The notes under the pieces are model-generated. The model had not been told where the DNA came from. It made no database searches and saw nothing but the letters and a program-made list of their open reading frames with translations. A stretch of 14,701 nucleotides of DNA from an uncultured Coprococcus sp. (GTDB lineage: Bacteria > Bacillota > Clostridia > Lachnospirales > Lachnospiraceae), in the NCBI GenBank assembly GCA_900557435.1, contig USSH01000033.1, positions 1 through 14,701 of the forward strand, given 5' to 3'. Numbering within the stretch: the first letter of the stretch is position 1; each line of letters opens with the position of its first letter. The translations under genes were made by a program, and so were the position numbers. Below, in pieces: positions 1 to 6,936 of this stretch.

Positions 1-403
1 TAGGCTTTTTATACTCCTGTGAAAAAAGCCCCATGCCTTCAAGCTTTGATATAAGTCTTTGCAGGTCAGCATTCACCTCACCTGCACCGACTCGCACAAG
101 CCTGTCCACATAGAGCTGATATCTTCCATCACGAGTATATACATCAACACGTCCAAAAGCATGAACCTTGTCTCCATTCTTTGGCATAAATCTCAAGCCA
201 TTGATCTGCTTTCCAGCAAACATAACAGCAGCAATGACACCGCTGGCATCCTTCAGTGAGAAGTAACAGTGACCCTTCTTGTCCCTGCCCAATCCTGTAA
301 TCTCGCCTTCCACACACAGGTTGCCAAGCCACGCTTCTCCACTGATGAGTCCCTGAATGCCTTCATTGAGTTCCTTGACTGTATATATTCTATTCTGTGG
401 CAT
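1..403 (-). CDS. xseA: Exodeoxyribonuclease VII large subunit, N-terminal part (runs off window)
   Basis: Large subunit of exonuclease VII, which with XseB degrades single-stranded DNA to short oligonucleotides in the cytoplasm. Only the first 134 residues are visible, beginning MPQNRIYTVKELNEGIQGL; they match the N-terminal OB-fold (nucleic-acid binding) of XseA, with the family-typical stretches WLGNLCVEGEITG, GHCYFSLKD, VMFAGKQ, GDKVHAFGRVDVYTRDG and GRYQLYVD. The frame is open to the window edge and the catalytic part lies outside. The ATG at 401-403 lies inside the 3' end of nusB, overlapping it by 14 bases, and an AAGGA sits about 10 bases upstream, so the two are very likely translationally coupled. 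Identity is from family sequence recognition and from the conserved nusB-xseA neighbourhood. Confidence 0.93.
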   Translation of the reverse strand, partial: MPQNRIYTVKELNEGIQGLISGEAWLGNLCVEGEITGLGRDKKGHCYFSLKDASGVIAAVMFAGKQINGLRFMPKNGDKVHAFGRVDVYTRDGRYQLYVDRLVRVGAGEVNADLQRLISKLEGMGLFSQEYKKP

Positions 404-905
404 TATCTGCGTCTTCCTTATCTACGTCGTCCTTATCCCCTGTTCTGCCGACTTCATTACAGCTATTTTCCTTCTTTACAAGTTTCGCAAGAAGTGCATT
501 GATAAACTTGCTGGCAGAAACATCACAATACTTCTTTGCAAGTTCAACCGCCTCGTTTATTGCTACCTTTTCTGGTATAGTTTCATCATACACAACTTCG
601 TAAACTCCTAGTCTGAGTATGGCAAGTTCCTCCTTGCCTATACGCTGAAGCTTCCAGCCCTCTGATATCTCAGATATAGTGCTGTCTATGGCCTCCTTAT
701 GAGCAAGTATATCCATCACCTTATCTGTTATATAAGCTCTGTCCTTATCTGATACTGATACATACAGCAAAGGATCATCTTCCTCATCACCTGGCATCTC
801 CGTATCAAATGCGAGCTGAATCTGGTCTTCCATTTCATCCAAATTGTTGAACTCTGCTGTAAATACAATCTTGAATATCTTGTCTCTAATCTCTCTTCTC
901 GTCAT
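390..905 (-). CDS. nusB: Transcription antitermination factor NusB with an acidic C-terminal tail
   Basis: Binds boxA RNA together with NusE (S10) and supports antitermination of rRNA operons. The all-helical NusB domain fills roughly residues 1-143: MTRREIRDKIFKIVF at the N-terminus and the strongly conserved block IGKEELAILRLGVYE, IPEKVAINEAVELAKKY, SASKFINALLAKL at about 89-142. At 171 residues it is longer than typical NusB (about 130-140). The surplus is a hydrophilic Asp/Glu/Lys-rich tail (about 144-171) whose last codons overlap the xseA start. An insert of acidic residues (GDEEDDP, about 39-45) also lengthens the N-terminal half. GGAG lies 7 bases before the ATG. It follows the Asp23-like gene after 54 bases and probably shares its promoter. 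Confidence 0.95.
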   Translation of the reverse strand: MTRREIRDKIFKIVFTAEFNNLDEMEDQIQLAFDTEMPGDEEDDPLLYVSVSDKDRAYITDKVMDILAHKEAIDSTISEISEGWKLQRIGKEELAILRLGVYEVVYDETIPEKVAINEAVELAKKYCDVSASKFINALLAKLVKKENSCNEVGRTGDKDDVDKEDADNATE

Positions 906-959
906 ATTTTTTCTCCAATATCTAATCCGCTGTGTATTTATATGTGCATTTCTATATGT

Positions 960-1454
960 TTATTTCGAGTCGCCGACACGAACGCCTGCTATTCTTATAT
1001 TGACCTGCTCAACTGAAAGTCCGGTCATAGTCTCTATCGCCTGTTTTACTTTATCCTGAACCTGACCTGATACTGATGGAATACTGTATTCATACAGCAC
1101 CTCTATAGACAACTCAACTTTAACCTTTCCAGGAAGCAGCTCCACCTTGACACCCTTTGCCGGATTTTTTCTTCCAAGCTTTGAGGCAAATTCATCTGAG
1201 ATACTTCCAGGGAGTCTGTACACGCCTTCAACCTCTCCTGCCGCAAGCCCTGCAATGATAGCCACAACATCATCTGCTATCTGTACTTTTCCAAGAGAAT
1301 TATTCTCCTCGATATTGTATGAACCGTCCTGAACATTATCGTTCTGAACAACACCGTCATTTATTGCGGCTTTAACTGCATCGTTCATTTTATCATTTTT
1401 TTTATCATTCTTTTTATCATCCGCTGTTACGCCGTTCTGTACTGTATCACTCAT
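960..1454 (-). CDS. Asp23/Gls24-family envelope stress protein (YqhY-like)
   Basis: Member of the Asp23 (DUF322) family. The conserved domain runs from about residue 54 to 160, with LGKVQIADDVVAIIAGLAA, EVEGVYRLPG, GVKVELLPGKVKVELSIEV and the closing VQDKVKQAIETMTGL...VNIRIAGV. The first ~53 residues are a polar, low-complexity extension with a KNDK repeat encoded by three 12-bp DNA repeats (1383-1418). Two starts are possible: an ATG at 1461-1463 is only one base from the GGGAGG, whereas the ATG at 1452-1454 is 10 bases from it, so I choose the latter (164 residues). Position next to nusB and downstream of spoIIIAH is that of B. subtilis yqhY, whose product has been linked to control of acetyl-CoA carboxylase. 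That role here is inference, since accBC is not adjacent. Confidence 0.9.
   Translation of the reverse strand: MSDTVQNGVTADDKKNDKKNDKMNDAVKAAINDGVVQNDNVQDGSYNIEENNSLGKVQIADDVVAIIAGLAAGEVEGVYRLPGSISDEFASKLGRKNPAKGVKVELLPGKVKVELSIEVLYEYSIPSVSGQVQDKVKQAIETMTGLSVEQVNIRIAGVRVGDSK
1383..1418 (-). repeat. Three 12-bp tandem repeats in the N-terminal linker of the Asp23-like gene
   Basis: Read on the minus strand, three 12-base units of the form GATAAAAAnAAT encode the D-K-K/M-N tetrapeptide repeat. The middle unit contains an uninterrupted run of eight A (T8 on the plus strand, 1396-1403), a potential slippage site. Seen directly in the sequence. Confidence 0.8.
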
Positions 1455-1470
1455 TCTCTTCATACCTCCC

Positions 1471-1513
1471 GGATTATCTGTCCGGTCTGCCCTTCATTCC
1501 ACGAAGGGCAGAC
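1471..1513 (-). ncRNA. Structured 5' leader of the asp23-like/nusB transcript (two stacked hairpins)
   Basis: On the minus strand an 11-bp perfect stem (arms 1503-1513 and 1485-1495, loop of 7) is followed at once by a second small hairpin, CCGGA/TCCGG with a 7-base loop (1480-1484 and 1471-1475), whose 3' arm abuts the GGGAGG ribosome-binding site. There is no U run after the large stem in the direction of transcription, so it does not look like an ordinary terminator of spoIIIAH. Because the best promoter lies upstream of it, it is most likely part of the leader of the asp23-like gene. Function unknown. Confidence 0.6.
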
Positions 1514-1534
1514 TTTCAGCCATATATAGCATAT

Positions 1535-1563
1535 ATTATAATATCCCAACAGCTATTTTGCAA
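1535..1563 (-). promoter_or_regulatory. Vegetative (sigma-A type) promoter for asp23-like-nusB-xseA
   Basis: Read on the minus strand: TTGCAA at 1558-1563, a 17-base spacer, and a perfect TATAAT at 1535-1540. Predicted start of transcription is about 1528, giving a leader of about 65-75 bases that contains the two hairpins. It implies that these housekeeping genes are expressed independently of the sporulation operon upstream. Confidence 0.7.
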
Positions 1564-1584
1564 GTATATGAGATTTTACAGTAT

Positions 1585-2271
1585 TTACTTGCTTCCCATC
1601 ACAGATATCGCTACATCACTGATATTATAACCGGTTTTTCGGGTTACTATGTCCTCTATCTGTGCCTTATCTATCTCATCAAGTTCCGATACACCTAAAG
1701 TCACATCCACTGTATTCTCACCGATAGTTACTACCACATCCGCATATCCCTTCGCCGCCAGGACAGTCTCTATATCTGACTCCATCTCTATAGTATCATT
1801 CAGCTTGACATATGTATCTGCAGCTTCTTTCTTCGCCTCATCACTGAGAGCCTCATCTCCTATGATATCCATGAGAGTCTCTCTGCTCTTTGACCTGCTC
1901 TGTTCTCTTGTGAGCTTTACTGCTGCCATATTGCTGCTCACACCCGCACTGGCGCTGGTGAGTACGGCATCACCGATCTCATCTTCAGATCCATTGAGTT
2001 CCATATTCTCTGAAACCTCTCCATCCGCTGTGGAAACCTCCCCGCTTTCTGCAATTTTCTCTGTACTCTCTGACACATCTGCACTGTCTGATCTGACAGA
2101 TTCTCCATCGCCGGCTATCTCATCATAACTGATAACTTCTACCTGATCTTTATTTTTATCCTTTGCGGCTTTGTCCTTTTCTGCATCTGCAAAACTCATA
2201 TAACCGGCTACACCGATCATAACTGCAAGCGCAATTATCGCAAGTCTGTTCTTGCCACTCACTCTCTTCAT
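1585..2271 (-). CDS. spoIIIAH: Stage III sporulation protein AH (forespore-channel ring protein)
   Basis: Mother-cell membrane protein whose extracellular domain, related to YscJ/FliF ring proteins, interlocks with forespore SpoIIQ to build the intercellular channel needed for late forespore gene expression. One N-terminal membrane segment is visible (LAIIALAVMIGVAGYMSF, about residues 9-26 of the chosen protein). A long Ser/Glu/Asp-rich linker follows, then the conserved C-terminal domain (about 115-228) with REQSRSKSRETLMDII, DEAKKEAADTYVKL, ETVLAAKGYADVVVTI and IEDIVTRKTGY. GGAGGG at 2276-2281 directs the ATG at 2269-2271; an upstream in-frame GTG at 2281-2283 overlaps that site and is unlikely. 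The gene starts 13 bases after spoIIIAG ends and is the last gene of the sporulation cluster. Length (228) is close to the B. subtilis protein. Confidence 0.93.
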   Translation of the reverse strand: MKRVSGKNRLAIIALAVMIGVAGYMSFADAEKDKAAKDKNKDQVEVISYDEIAGDGESVRSDSADVSESTEKIAESGEVSTADGEVSENMELNGSEDEIGDAVLTSASAGVSSNMAAVKLTREQSRSKSRETLMDIIGDEALSDEAKKEAADTYVKLNDTIEMESDIETVLAAKGYADVVVTIGENTVDVTLGVSELDEIDKAQIEDIVTRKTGYNISDVAISVMGSK

Positions 2272-2284
2272 AGAGCCCTCCACA

Positions 2285-2893
2285 TTAATTTGCTTCTAAT
2301 ATCACAATCTTATGCGTGGGAACGTCAAATAATGCCTGAACTGCATTTGTTATCTTCAAAGCAATTTCAGCATTTTCCGCCCCATTGCAGCACACTACTA
2401 CACCCTCAACCTCCGGTTGTACATACCTGGTGACATATGGGATATTGCTATCCCCTGTTTTTTCCAACACTGTCCCCTCCGTGACTGAGGTCTGGCTCGA
2501 ATCAGAACCTTCACTCTGACTTGTGTTCCTATCTTTAAGAGCTATCCTCTGCCCATTGTCCTTCACGGTTATCATCACGCTGACATCAGAAATCCCCCCC
2601 ATACTCTCAAGCACATTGGTCAGCCGGCTCTCCAGGATTTTCGTATATTCTGAAGTTTCCCGCATGTAAGCTTCATCACCGCTTGACTCTGATGTATTCT
2701 GGTCAGTATGGGTACCTGATGCTCCGCCTAGGTTCGTCCCATAAGAATCTGCTACGTCACTATCCTCATTCTTCTGAACAGAATTTCTGCCGGTTGGCCA
2801 TACTATTATCAGCATACATATTCCCGCAATCAAAATAAGCAGCAACTTATATATCCTATTGTTGCCGCTTTTTAGTATCGCCTTAATATTCAT
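2285..2893 (-). CDS. spoIIIAG: Stage III sporulation protein AG
   Basis: Ring-forming component of the SpoIIIA-SpoIIQ channel, known to form a large secretion-system-like ring in the intermembrane space. The 202-residue protein has a short basic N-terminus, one membrane segment (LLLILIAGICMLIIVW, about 18-33), a polar linker, then the typical domain: YTKILESRLTNVLESMGGI, SDVSVMITV, a Ser/Thr/Gln-rich insert, and the conserved end VQPEVEGVVVCCNGAENAEI...ITNAVQALFDVPTHKIVIL. The ATG is preceded by GAGAGGAAG. It begins 76 bases after spoIIIAF ends. A little shorter than the B. subtilis protein. Family assignment is supported by sequence pattern and by position between AF and AH. Confidence 0.93.
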   Translation of the reverse strand: MNIKAILKSGNNRIYKLLLILIAGICMLIIVWPTGRNSVQKNEDSDVADSYGTNLGGASGTHTDQNTSESSGDEAYMRETSEYTKILESRLTNVLESMGGISDVSVMITVKDNGQRIALKDRNTSQSEGSDSSQTSVTEGTVLEKTGDSNIPYVTRYVQPEVEGVVVCCNGAENAEIALKITNAVQALFDVPTHKIVILEAN

Positions 2894-2969
2894 TTAATCT
2901 TCCTCTCACATTTGACTTAAATCTGCTCTTGCCTGTCTTTTGATCATTCTGTCACATATTCAACTTCTA

Positions 2970-3467
2970 CTATTTCACTGAAATCCTATCCTGTGGCACG
3001 CCATACTCCTGTGCCAGATTTTCTTTGACAGTCTCTTTGACAGTCCCACCGCTTTTCATCTCCCCCATATCTGAACCATCTGCAACAGCATCTTCCTGCT
3101 GTGAAGCTTCCTGAATACTTATATACATCGTCTCTATCTCCATGCCGGAAGACAAAACAATCCTGACCTCCGATTTGATCCCATATTTATCCATGAGAAA
3201 ATTCTGAACTACATTCTCCATGAGATCCACATATACGCCAGTGTCTGTCTCATCAAAGGCCTGCTGCACTGCCTCTGTATACATATTAAATTCTATGCGT
3301 CCATCACTGTCCAGCCATCTTATAACCGGTGAAATAACAACTATCATCATGACCAAGCCCACTGCCGTCTGTATATATCTCTTCATCTTTGGATCCGGCA
3401 CAAGGTACAGTAGAATAGAAAACAATATACTACATACTATTATGTTGGTGATCCACTCTTTCAACAT
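2970..3467 (-). CDS. spoIIIAF: Stage III sporulation protein AF
   Basis: Membrane component of the SpoIIIA complex. It has two N-terminal membrane segments (about residues 7-23, IIVCSILFSILLYLVPD, and 33-50, TAVGLVMMIVVISPVIRW), the usual layout of SpoIIIAF, followed by a soluble domain (about 55-165) ending EYGVPQDRISVK. The start MLKEWITNIIV fits family N-termini (short polar lead, then EW and a hydrophobic stretch). The ribosome-binding site GAGGGG is somewhat far from the ATG (12 bases), and there is no nearer in-frame start. It is separated from spoIIIAE by 95 bases, the largest gap in the cluster. At 165 residues it is shorter than B. subtilis SpoIIIAF (about 206). Confidence 0.9.
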   Translation of the reverse strand: MLKEWITNIIVCSILFSILLYLVPDPKMKRYIQTAVGLVMMIVVISPVIRWLDSDGRIEFNMYTEAVQQAFDETDTGVYVDLMENVVQNFLMDKYGIKSEVRIVLSSGMEIETMYISIQEASQQEDAVADGSDMGEMKSGGTVKETVKENLAQEYGVPQDRISVK

Positions 3468-3562
3468 ATATGCACTATGCCCCTCTATTTTGCATTTTTG
3501 TCTTCATATATACGCAGGTTATATGCATGTCGCATTGTTCATTCAACGGACTTATGCATTGG

Positions 3563-4723
3563 CTATGCTGTTATATTCATAGTCATGATAGCTATGCTTA
3601 TCACAAACATCATAACGCTTATGCCACATGCTTTTAACATAAGCTCAGCTGTAGATGCCATTATCGCAACTCCATCGGCATACCTCCGATCTCCCACCGG
3701 CTGCACCACGGCTGCTATACACCTCAATGTAAATACTATTACAAGTATCTTGATCATTGGGATCGCCGCAAGTATGACTATAATTATAGTGCATGCCATT
3801 CCCATGCAATTTTTTATAAACTCACCCGTGCTTATCATCACGCTTAGCACAGCACTTACCGATGACATCCCTGACATTTTCCCAATCGTCCGCAGTATTC
3901 CATTTCTGGACACCCGGTCAATGGATGGTGCGATCATGCTTTTCACCACATTTATCCCGGTCACCACTGCAAACATTGTTCCAAGGCCCCAGTTTGCGAT
4001 CTTTTTCATGAGACTGGCAAGCCTTGAGAAATTATCCTCCTTGCTGAGATTGTTCATAACTGCAACCAGTCCGCTGCATTTTATAAGAGGAAGTATGACA
4101 TTGATTATCCCGGCCTGACATATGTATATAACAAGGATGAGTATGGATTGTGAGTACATGGCACTTTCCGGTCCCCCCACATACAGAACAGATGATACAT
4201 ACATCGGATAGAAAGCCTTCATAAATTCGGTCACTTCACCTATTGTGTCCGTCACCACATTCTGAACAATAACGAAATCTCCGAGCAGAAGAGAGACTAA
4301 CACCATATATGTGATCATGAAACCATTTTCCTTAACATACTCTCCTATATTCCCTGATATCTGTGCAAATGTACTTCCAAGCACAATGACTGCTATGATC
4401 TGAATCAGGATCACTCTGTTTGTCCTGACTTCATATACCAGATTGTCCACAATGGCCTGCCCCAAGGAACTACATACTCCATCCCAATCACCATTTTTCA
4501 ACTGATTAAATATTCCACTGAAGCTTATCGAGTATTTCTCTTTCAGGATCTCGTCAAGCCCGCTCATATCATAGGCCTGTCCATCCTGCTCCCAGCTGTA
4601 TCTATGACTCTCGTCATCTCCATCATTGCATTCCGCCTTCACATGGTAAACTGTAACCGATATGAGCACCATGACCATAGCTCCCATCAACAGCCATCTG
4701 ACCGCACATCTACCCCTCAACAA
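3563..4723 (-). CDS. spoIIIAE: Stage III sporulation protein AE (polytopic membrane protein)
   Basis: Large multi-pass component of the SpoIIIA channel. The 386-residue protein has a signal-peptide-like N-terminus: basic region RGRCAVRW, hydrophobic core LLMGAMVMVLISVTVY, possible cleavage after VKA near residue 30. A soluble segment comes next, then about six to seven hydrophobic membrane segments from about residue 105 (VILIQIIAVIVLGSTF) to the end. Conserved stretches include MKAFYPMYVSSVLYVGG, NLSKEDNFSRLASLMKKI and GMACTIIIVILAAIPMIKI. The start is TTG at 4721-4723, overlapping spoIIIAD by 14 bases, with GGTGG six bases before it. A second TTG follows directly, and the first in-frame ATG is codon 13 and would cut off the basic n-region, so the TTG start is favoured. 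This suggests coupling to spoIIIAD. Confidence 0.93.
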   Translation of the reverse strand: MLRGRCAVRWLLMGAMVMVLISVTVYHVKAECNDGDDESHRYSWEQDGQAYDMSGLDEILKEKYSISFSGIFNQLKNGDWDGVCSSLGQAIVDNLVYEVRTNRVILIQIIAVIVLGSTFAQISGNIGEYVKENGFMITYMVLVSLLLGDFVIVQNVVTDTIGEVTEFMKAFYPMYVSSVLYVGGPESAMYSQSILILVIYICQAGIINVILPLIKCSGLVAVMNNLSKEDNFSRLASLMKKIANWGLGTMFAVVTGINVVKSMIAPSIDRVSRNGILRTIGKMSGMSSVSAVLSVMISTGEFIKNCMGMACTIIIVILAAIPMIKILVIVFTLRCIAAVVQPVGDRRYADGVAIMASTAELMLKACGISVMMFVISIAIMTMNITA

Positions 4724-5099
4724 TCTTCACCACCAGATCTATCACACTCATAAGCACCGGCATACTAAGCAATATCAAAGACAGCTTTCCGGCCATCTCC
4801 ACCTGCGAGGCTATGGCGTTATATCCGGCATCCTTGCATATATCACTTGAGAACTGGCACACATATGCCAAACCTATCATTTTGAGAATCACATCAATAT
4901 ATGTTATGTTTACGGTTACATATGAAGTGAGCCTGTCCAGATAGTCTGCAAGCTGTCTGAACCGGCTTATAACAAAATACATAACCATAACGCCTCCAGC
5001 TATGGATAGGAGCACTCCGTACCCTGCATCCATATCCTTTATCTTTATAGCCATAAGCACTATGATCACCGATATCATTGCCACTGCTATCAGATTCAT
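4710..5099 (-). CDS. spoIIIAD: Stage III sporulation protein AD
   Basis: Small integral membrane component of the SpoIIIA complex, 129 residues, the usual family length. Hydrophobic segments are seen at about 2-19 (NLIAVAMISVIIVLMAIK), 28-46 (GVLLSIAGGVMVMYFVISR), 68-84 (DVILKMIGLAYVCQFSS) and 104-125. The stretch IGLAYVCQFSSDICKDAGYNAIASQVEMAGK is the family's most recognisable part, with the polar residues conserved between two membrane segments. GAGGTGG lies 9 bases before the ATG. It starts 23 bases after spoIIIAC ends, and its last 14 bases overlap the TTG start of spoIIIAE. Confidence 0.92.
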   Translation of the reverse strand: MNLIAVAMISVIIVLMAIKIKDMDAGYGVLLSIAGGVMVMYFVISRFRQLADYLDRLTSYVTVNITYIDVILKMIGLAYVCQFSSDICKDAGYNAIASQVEMAGKLSLILLSMPVLMSVIDLVVKIVEG

Positions 5100-5122
5100 T
5101 CTTTAATTCCACCTCTCGACAT

Positions 5123-5323
5123 TCACTGTCCAAGATTGACCAGCTCCATTATCTCATTGAACAATTCCCTTATATATGGAATTATCCATGACAACACTAT
5201 GATAAGTCCTGCAAGATTGAGCAGATATGCATGCTCTTCTTTTCCGGAATGCTTGAGGACCTGATTCAGAAGCGCCACCAGGATGCCCACTGCGCCTATT
5301 TTCAACAGAATCTGAATTGTCAT
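5123..5323 (-). CDS. spoIIIAC: Stage III sporulation protein AC
   Basis: Very small two-span membrane protein of the SpoIIIA complex, 66 residues, matching the usual 65-68. Two hydrophobic helices (about 6-24 and 33-50) are joined by the polar turn KHSGKEEHAY, and the protein ends with an amphipathic tail. Similarity to the B. subtilis pattern (hydrophobic helix, G-K-x-E-x-A turn, second helix) is visible by eye. GAGGAG lies 9 bases before the ATG. It lies 35 bases after spoIIIAB and 23 before spoIIIAD. The short length would make it easy to miss, but the spacing and ribosome-binding site support it. Confidence 0.92.
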   Translation of the reverse strand: MTIQILLKIGAVGILVALLNQVLKHSGKEEHAYLLNLAGLIIVLSWIIPYIRELFNEIMELVNLGQ

Positions 5324-5358
5324 AGTTTTTCTCCTCTACAACGTCTGCCATCTGCAAT

Positions 5359-5901
5359 TCAAAATAGCATTATAACAATAAATAATCCCCCCAGTAATCC
5401 GAGAGAACCGGACAACCTTCTTATCCCCCCATTTCTACTTCTCTCTTTCTCATATCTGTCTTCTACAATATTCTCTATCAGATTCATCCTTGACACCTGA
5501 GCTTCCACATCCATATCCCCCAATATAGTTCCAAATCTTCTCACCTCATCCACAGTATCTTCCCGCAGAGCTGTCTGGTCAGTCAGCACCTCCATAGATT
5601 CCTGCCAGATTTCCGCAAATGACTTATCTCTGCAGTCGGCAATGGTACGTGACAGGTGGCGAAGCCATATTTTCACGCCACCATAAGCCCTCTTCTCGCA
5701 TGTCTCCAGCAGCTCCGGAATCTCTGTACCCTCATATATGATCTGGTCTCTGATTATGTGCATCAACAAAATCAGCTCTTCCATCTCCTTTACCATCCTC
5801 GTGTGGTAGTTTCCCACTGCATGTCCAGTCATAAATGATGCATATATAATAAAAAAACACCCCATAGCCTTAAGCATATGCCTCATCCCGCCTCTTTTCA
5901 T
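5359..5901 (-). CDS. spoIIIAB: Stage III sporulation protein AB
   Basis: Membrane protein of the SpoIIIA complex, with an architecture reminiscent of GspF-type secretion platform proteins. The 180 residues comprise an N-terminal hydrophobic segment (about 9-28, MLKAMGCFFIIYASFMTGHAV), a soluble helical domain with ELILLMHIIRDQIIYEGTEIPELLE and the family-typical FGTILGDMDVEAQ, and a C-terminal hydrophobic segment LGLLGGLFIVIMLF. The start is uncertain: ATG at 5901 (weak ACAGGT upstream), ATG at 5886 (AGAGG 4 bases upstream), or ATG at 5877. The N-terminal residues in question are basic and precede the membrane segment, so all three are plausible. The gene starts 11 bases after spoIIIAA. Confidence 0.92.
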   Translation of the reverse strand: MKRGGMRHMLKAMGCFFIIYASFMTGHAVGNYHTRMVKEMEELILLMHIIRDQIIYEGTEIPELLETCEKRAYGGVKIWLRHLSRTIADCRDKSFAEIWQESMEVLTDQTALREDTVDEVRRFGTILGDMDVEAQVSRMNLIENIVEDRYEKERSRNGGIRRLSGSLGLLGGLFIVIMLF

Positions 5902-5912
5902 AAATCAACCTG

Positions 5913-6845
5913 TCACTCACACCAGCACAGCCTGTTACCCTGTCCGTCAAATATATCAGACACCTGTCCTGCTCTTGTCCCTCCAAGTACCACGTATCTC
6001 TCAAACACACGATTCTCAACCAGCTTTCTTATACCTGCACGCTGACGCACATCATCTATTGAGTATCCATGCGCCGTTGCAAGAAGCCTGCACCCACAAT
6101 TCACAACACCAAATATGGCATCGACATCGGCAGGACCACCTATCTCGTCGACCGCTATAAGCTCCGGAGCCATGGTCCTCACAAGCATCATCATCCCTGC
6201 TGCCTTGGGACAGCAGTCCAGCACATCTGTCCTTATTCCCACGTCATTCTGCGGCACTCCCTTATAACAAGCTGCTATTTCTGAACGCTCATCCACCACT
6301 CCAACAGTAGTCCCTCTGTTTGACACAACCCTTATGATGTCTCTAAGCAGAGTCGTCTTGCCGTGACACGGAGCCGACACTATAAGCGTATTCAGAATCC
6401 TTCCATCATGTTCTATGTACTGCATTACCTTGGAACTGCACCCCTTGATCTCGTGTGCAATCCTTATGTTTAAAAATGATATGTGTCTTATACATTTTAT
6501 ACGATTTCCATCGAGTATGATCTTTCCAGCCACACCGACTCTGTGTCCACCACACACAGTCACAAATCCCTGCCTTATCTCGTCCTCATACGCATACAAT
6601 GAATGATTGCACACACATTCCAGCGTATCCGTGACATCCCTGGCTGTCACGATATATGCTTTTTCTGCTTCACCGGTCTTAAATCCTCTGGAATCAACAT
6701 ATATCTCGCTATCCTCATACCTAAGAATAAAAGGACTGTTTACTCTTAGCCTTATCTCCCACAATCGCCCATAATCAAGATGAAGCTTTTCCACCATGCA
6801 TCTGATGCGAATAGGCAGCAGACGCAATATTTCTTCTCCGCACAT
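5913..6845 (-). CDS. spoIIIAA: Stage III sporulation protein AA (secretion-type ATPase)
   Basis: Cytoplasmic mother-cell ATPase, related to the secretion ATPase superfamily and thought to power the SpoIIIA channel. The 310-residue length is typical. Seen: N-terminal domain with LWEIRLRVNSPFIL and TLECVCNHSLYAYEDEIRQG; GGHRVGVAG at 99-107; Walker A region VSAPCHGKTT at 156-165; VVDERSEIAA at 183-192; Walker B ELIAVDEIGG at 228-237; ATAHG at 256-260. The Walker A loop keeps GKTT, but the positions usually holding Pro and small Gly are A158, C160 and H161, which is unusual. The start at 6843-6845 is fixed by an in-frame TGA six bases upstream and by AGAGGG seven bases before it. It is the first gene of the cluster, preceded by a possible sigma-E promoter. 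Confidence 0.95.
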   Translation of the reverse strand: MCGEEILRLLPIRIRCMVEKLHLDYGRLWEIRLRVNSPFILRYEDSEIYVDSRGFKTGEAEKAYIVTARDVTDTLECVCNHSLYAYEDEIRQGFVTVCGGHRVGVAGKIILDGNRIKCIRHISFLNIRIAHEIKGCSSKVMQYIEHDGRILNTLIVSAPCHGKTTLLRDIIRVVSNRGTTVGVVDERSEIAACYKGVPQNDVGIRTDVLDCCPKAAGMMMLVRTMAPELIAVDEIGGPADVDAIFGVVNCGCRLLATAHGYSIDDVRQRAGIRKLVENRVFERYVVLGGTRAGQVSDIFDGQGNRLCWCE

Positions 6846-6870
6846 ACATCATCCCTCTTTTGATAATTCT

Positions 6871-6899
6871 ACTGATATGCCTACATAGACAATATATTC
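6871..6899 (-). promoter_or_regulatory. Candidate sigma-E promoter for the spoIIIA cluster
   Basis: Read on the minus strand: GAATATA at 6893-6899 (6 of 7 to the sigma-E -35 form kmATATT), a 13-base spacer, and CATATCAG at 6872-6879 keeping the CATA core of the sigma-E -10 but departing from CATACAmT in three places. Predicted start of transcription is about 6863, just before the ribosome-binding site. In B. subtilis the cluster is transcribed by sigma-E; the match here is moderate. Confidence 0.4.
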
Positions 6900-6936
6900 A
6901 GAGTTCACGAAATTTAGAACCGAATATCTGAGGATA

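Noticed and set aside
1485..1513. Intrinsic terminator of spoIIIAH
   Set aside because: The stem is strong but no U run follows on the minus strand, and the best promoter lies upstream of it, so I treat it as a leader hairpin.
1649..2128. A 159-codon Ser-rich plus-strand open frame
   Set aside because: It is antisense to spoIIIAH and mirrors its Ser/Glu/Asp linker.
3468..3562. Possible internal sigma-E or sigma-G promoter before spoIIIAF
   Set aside because: CATATAA-like and TGAATG-like strings occur, but spacing and -35 match are poor. An internal promoter is reported in the B. subtilis locus, so it remains possible but I cannot support it from the sequence.
3477..4118. A 213-codon plus-strand open frame
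   Set aside because: It lies opposite spoIIIAE, whose family identity is clear; hydrophobic residues arise from the complementary codons.
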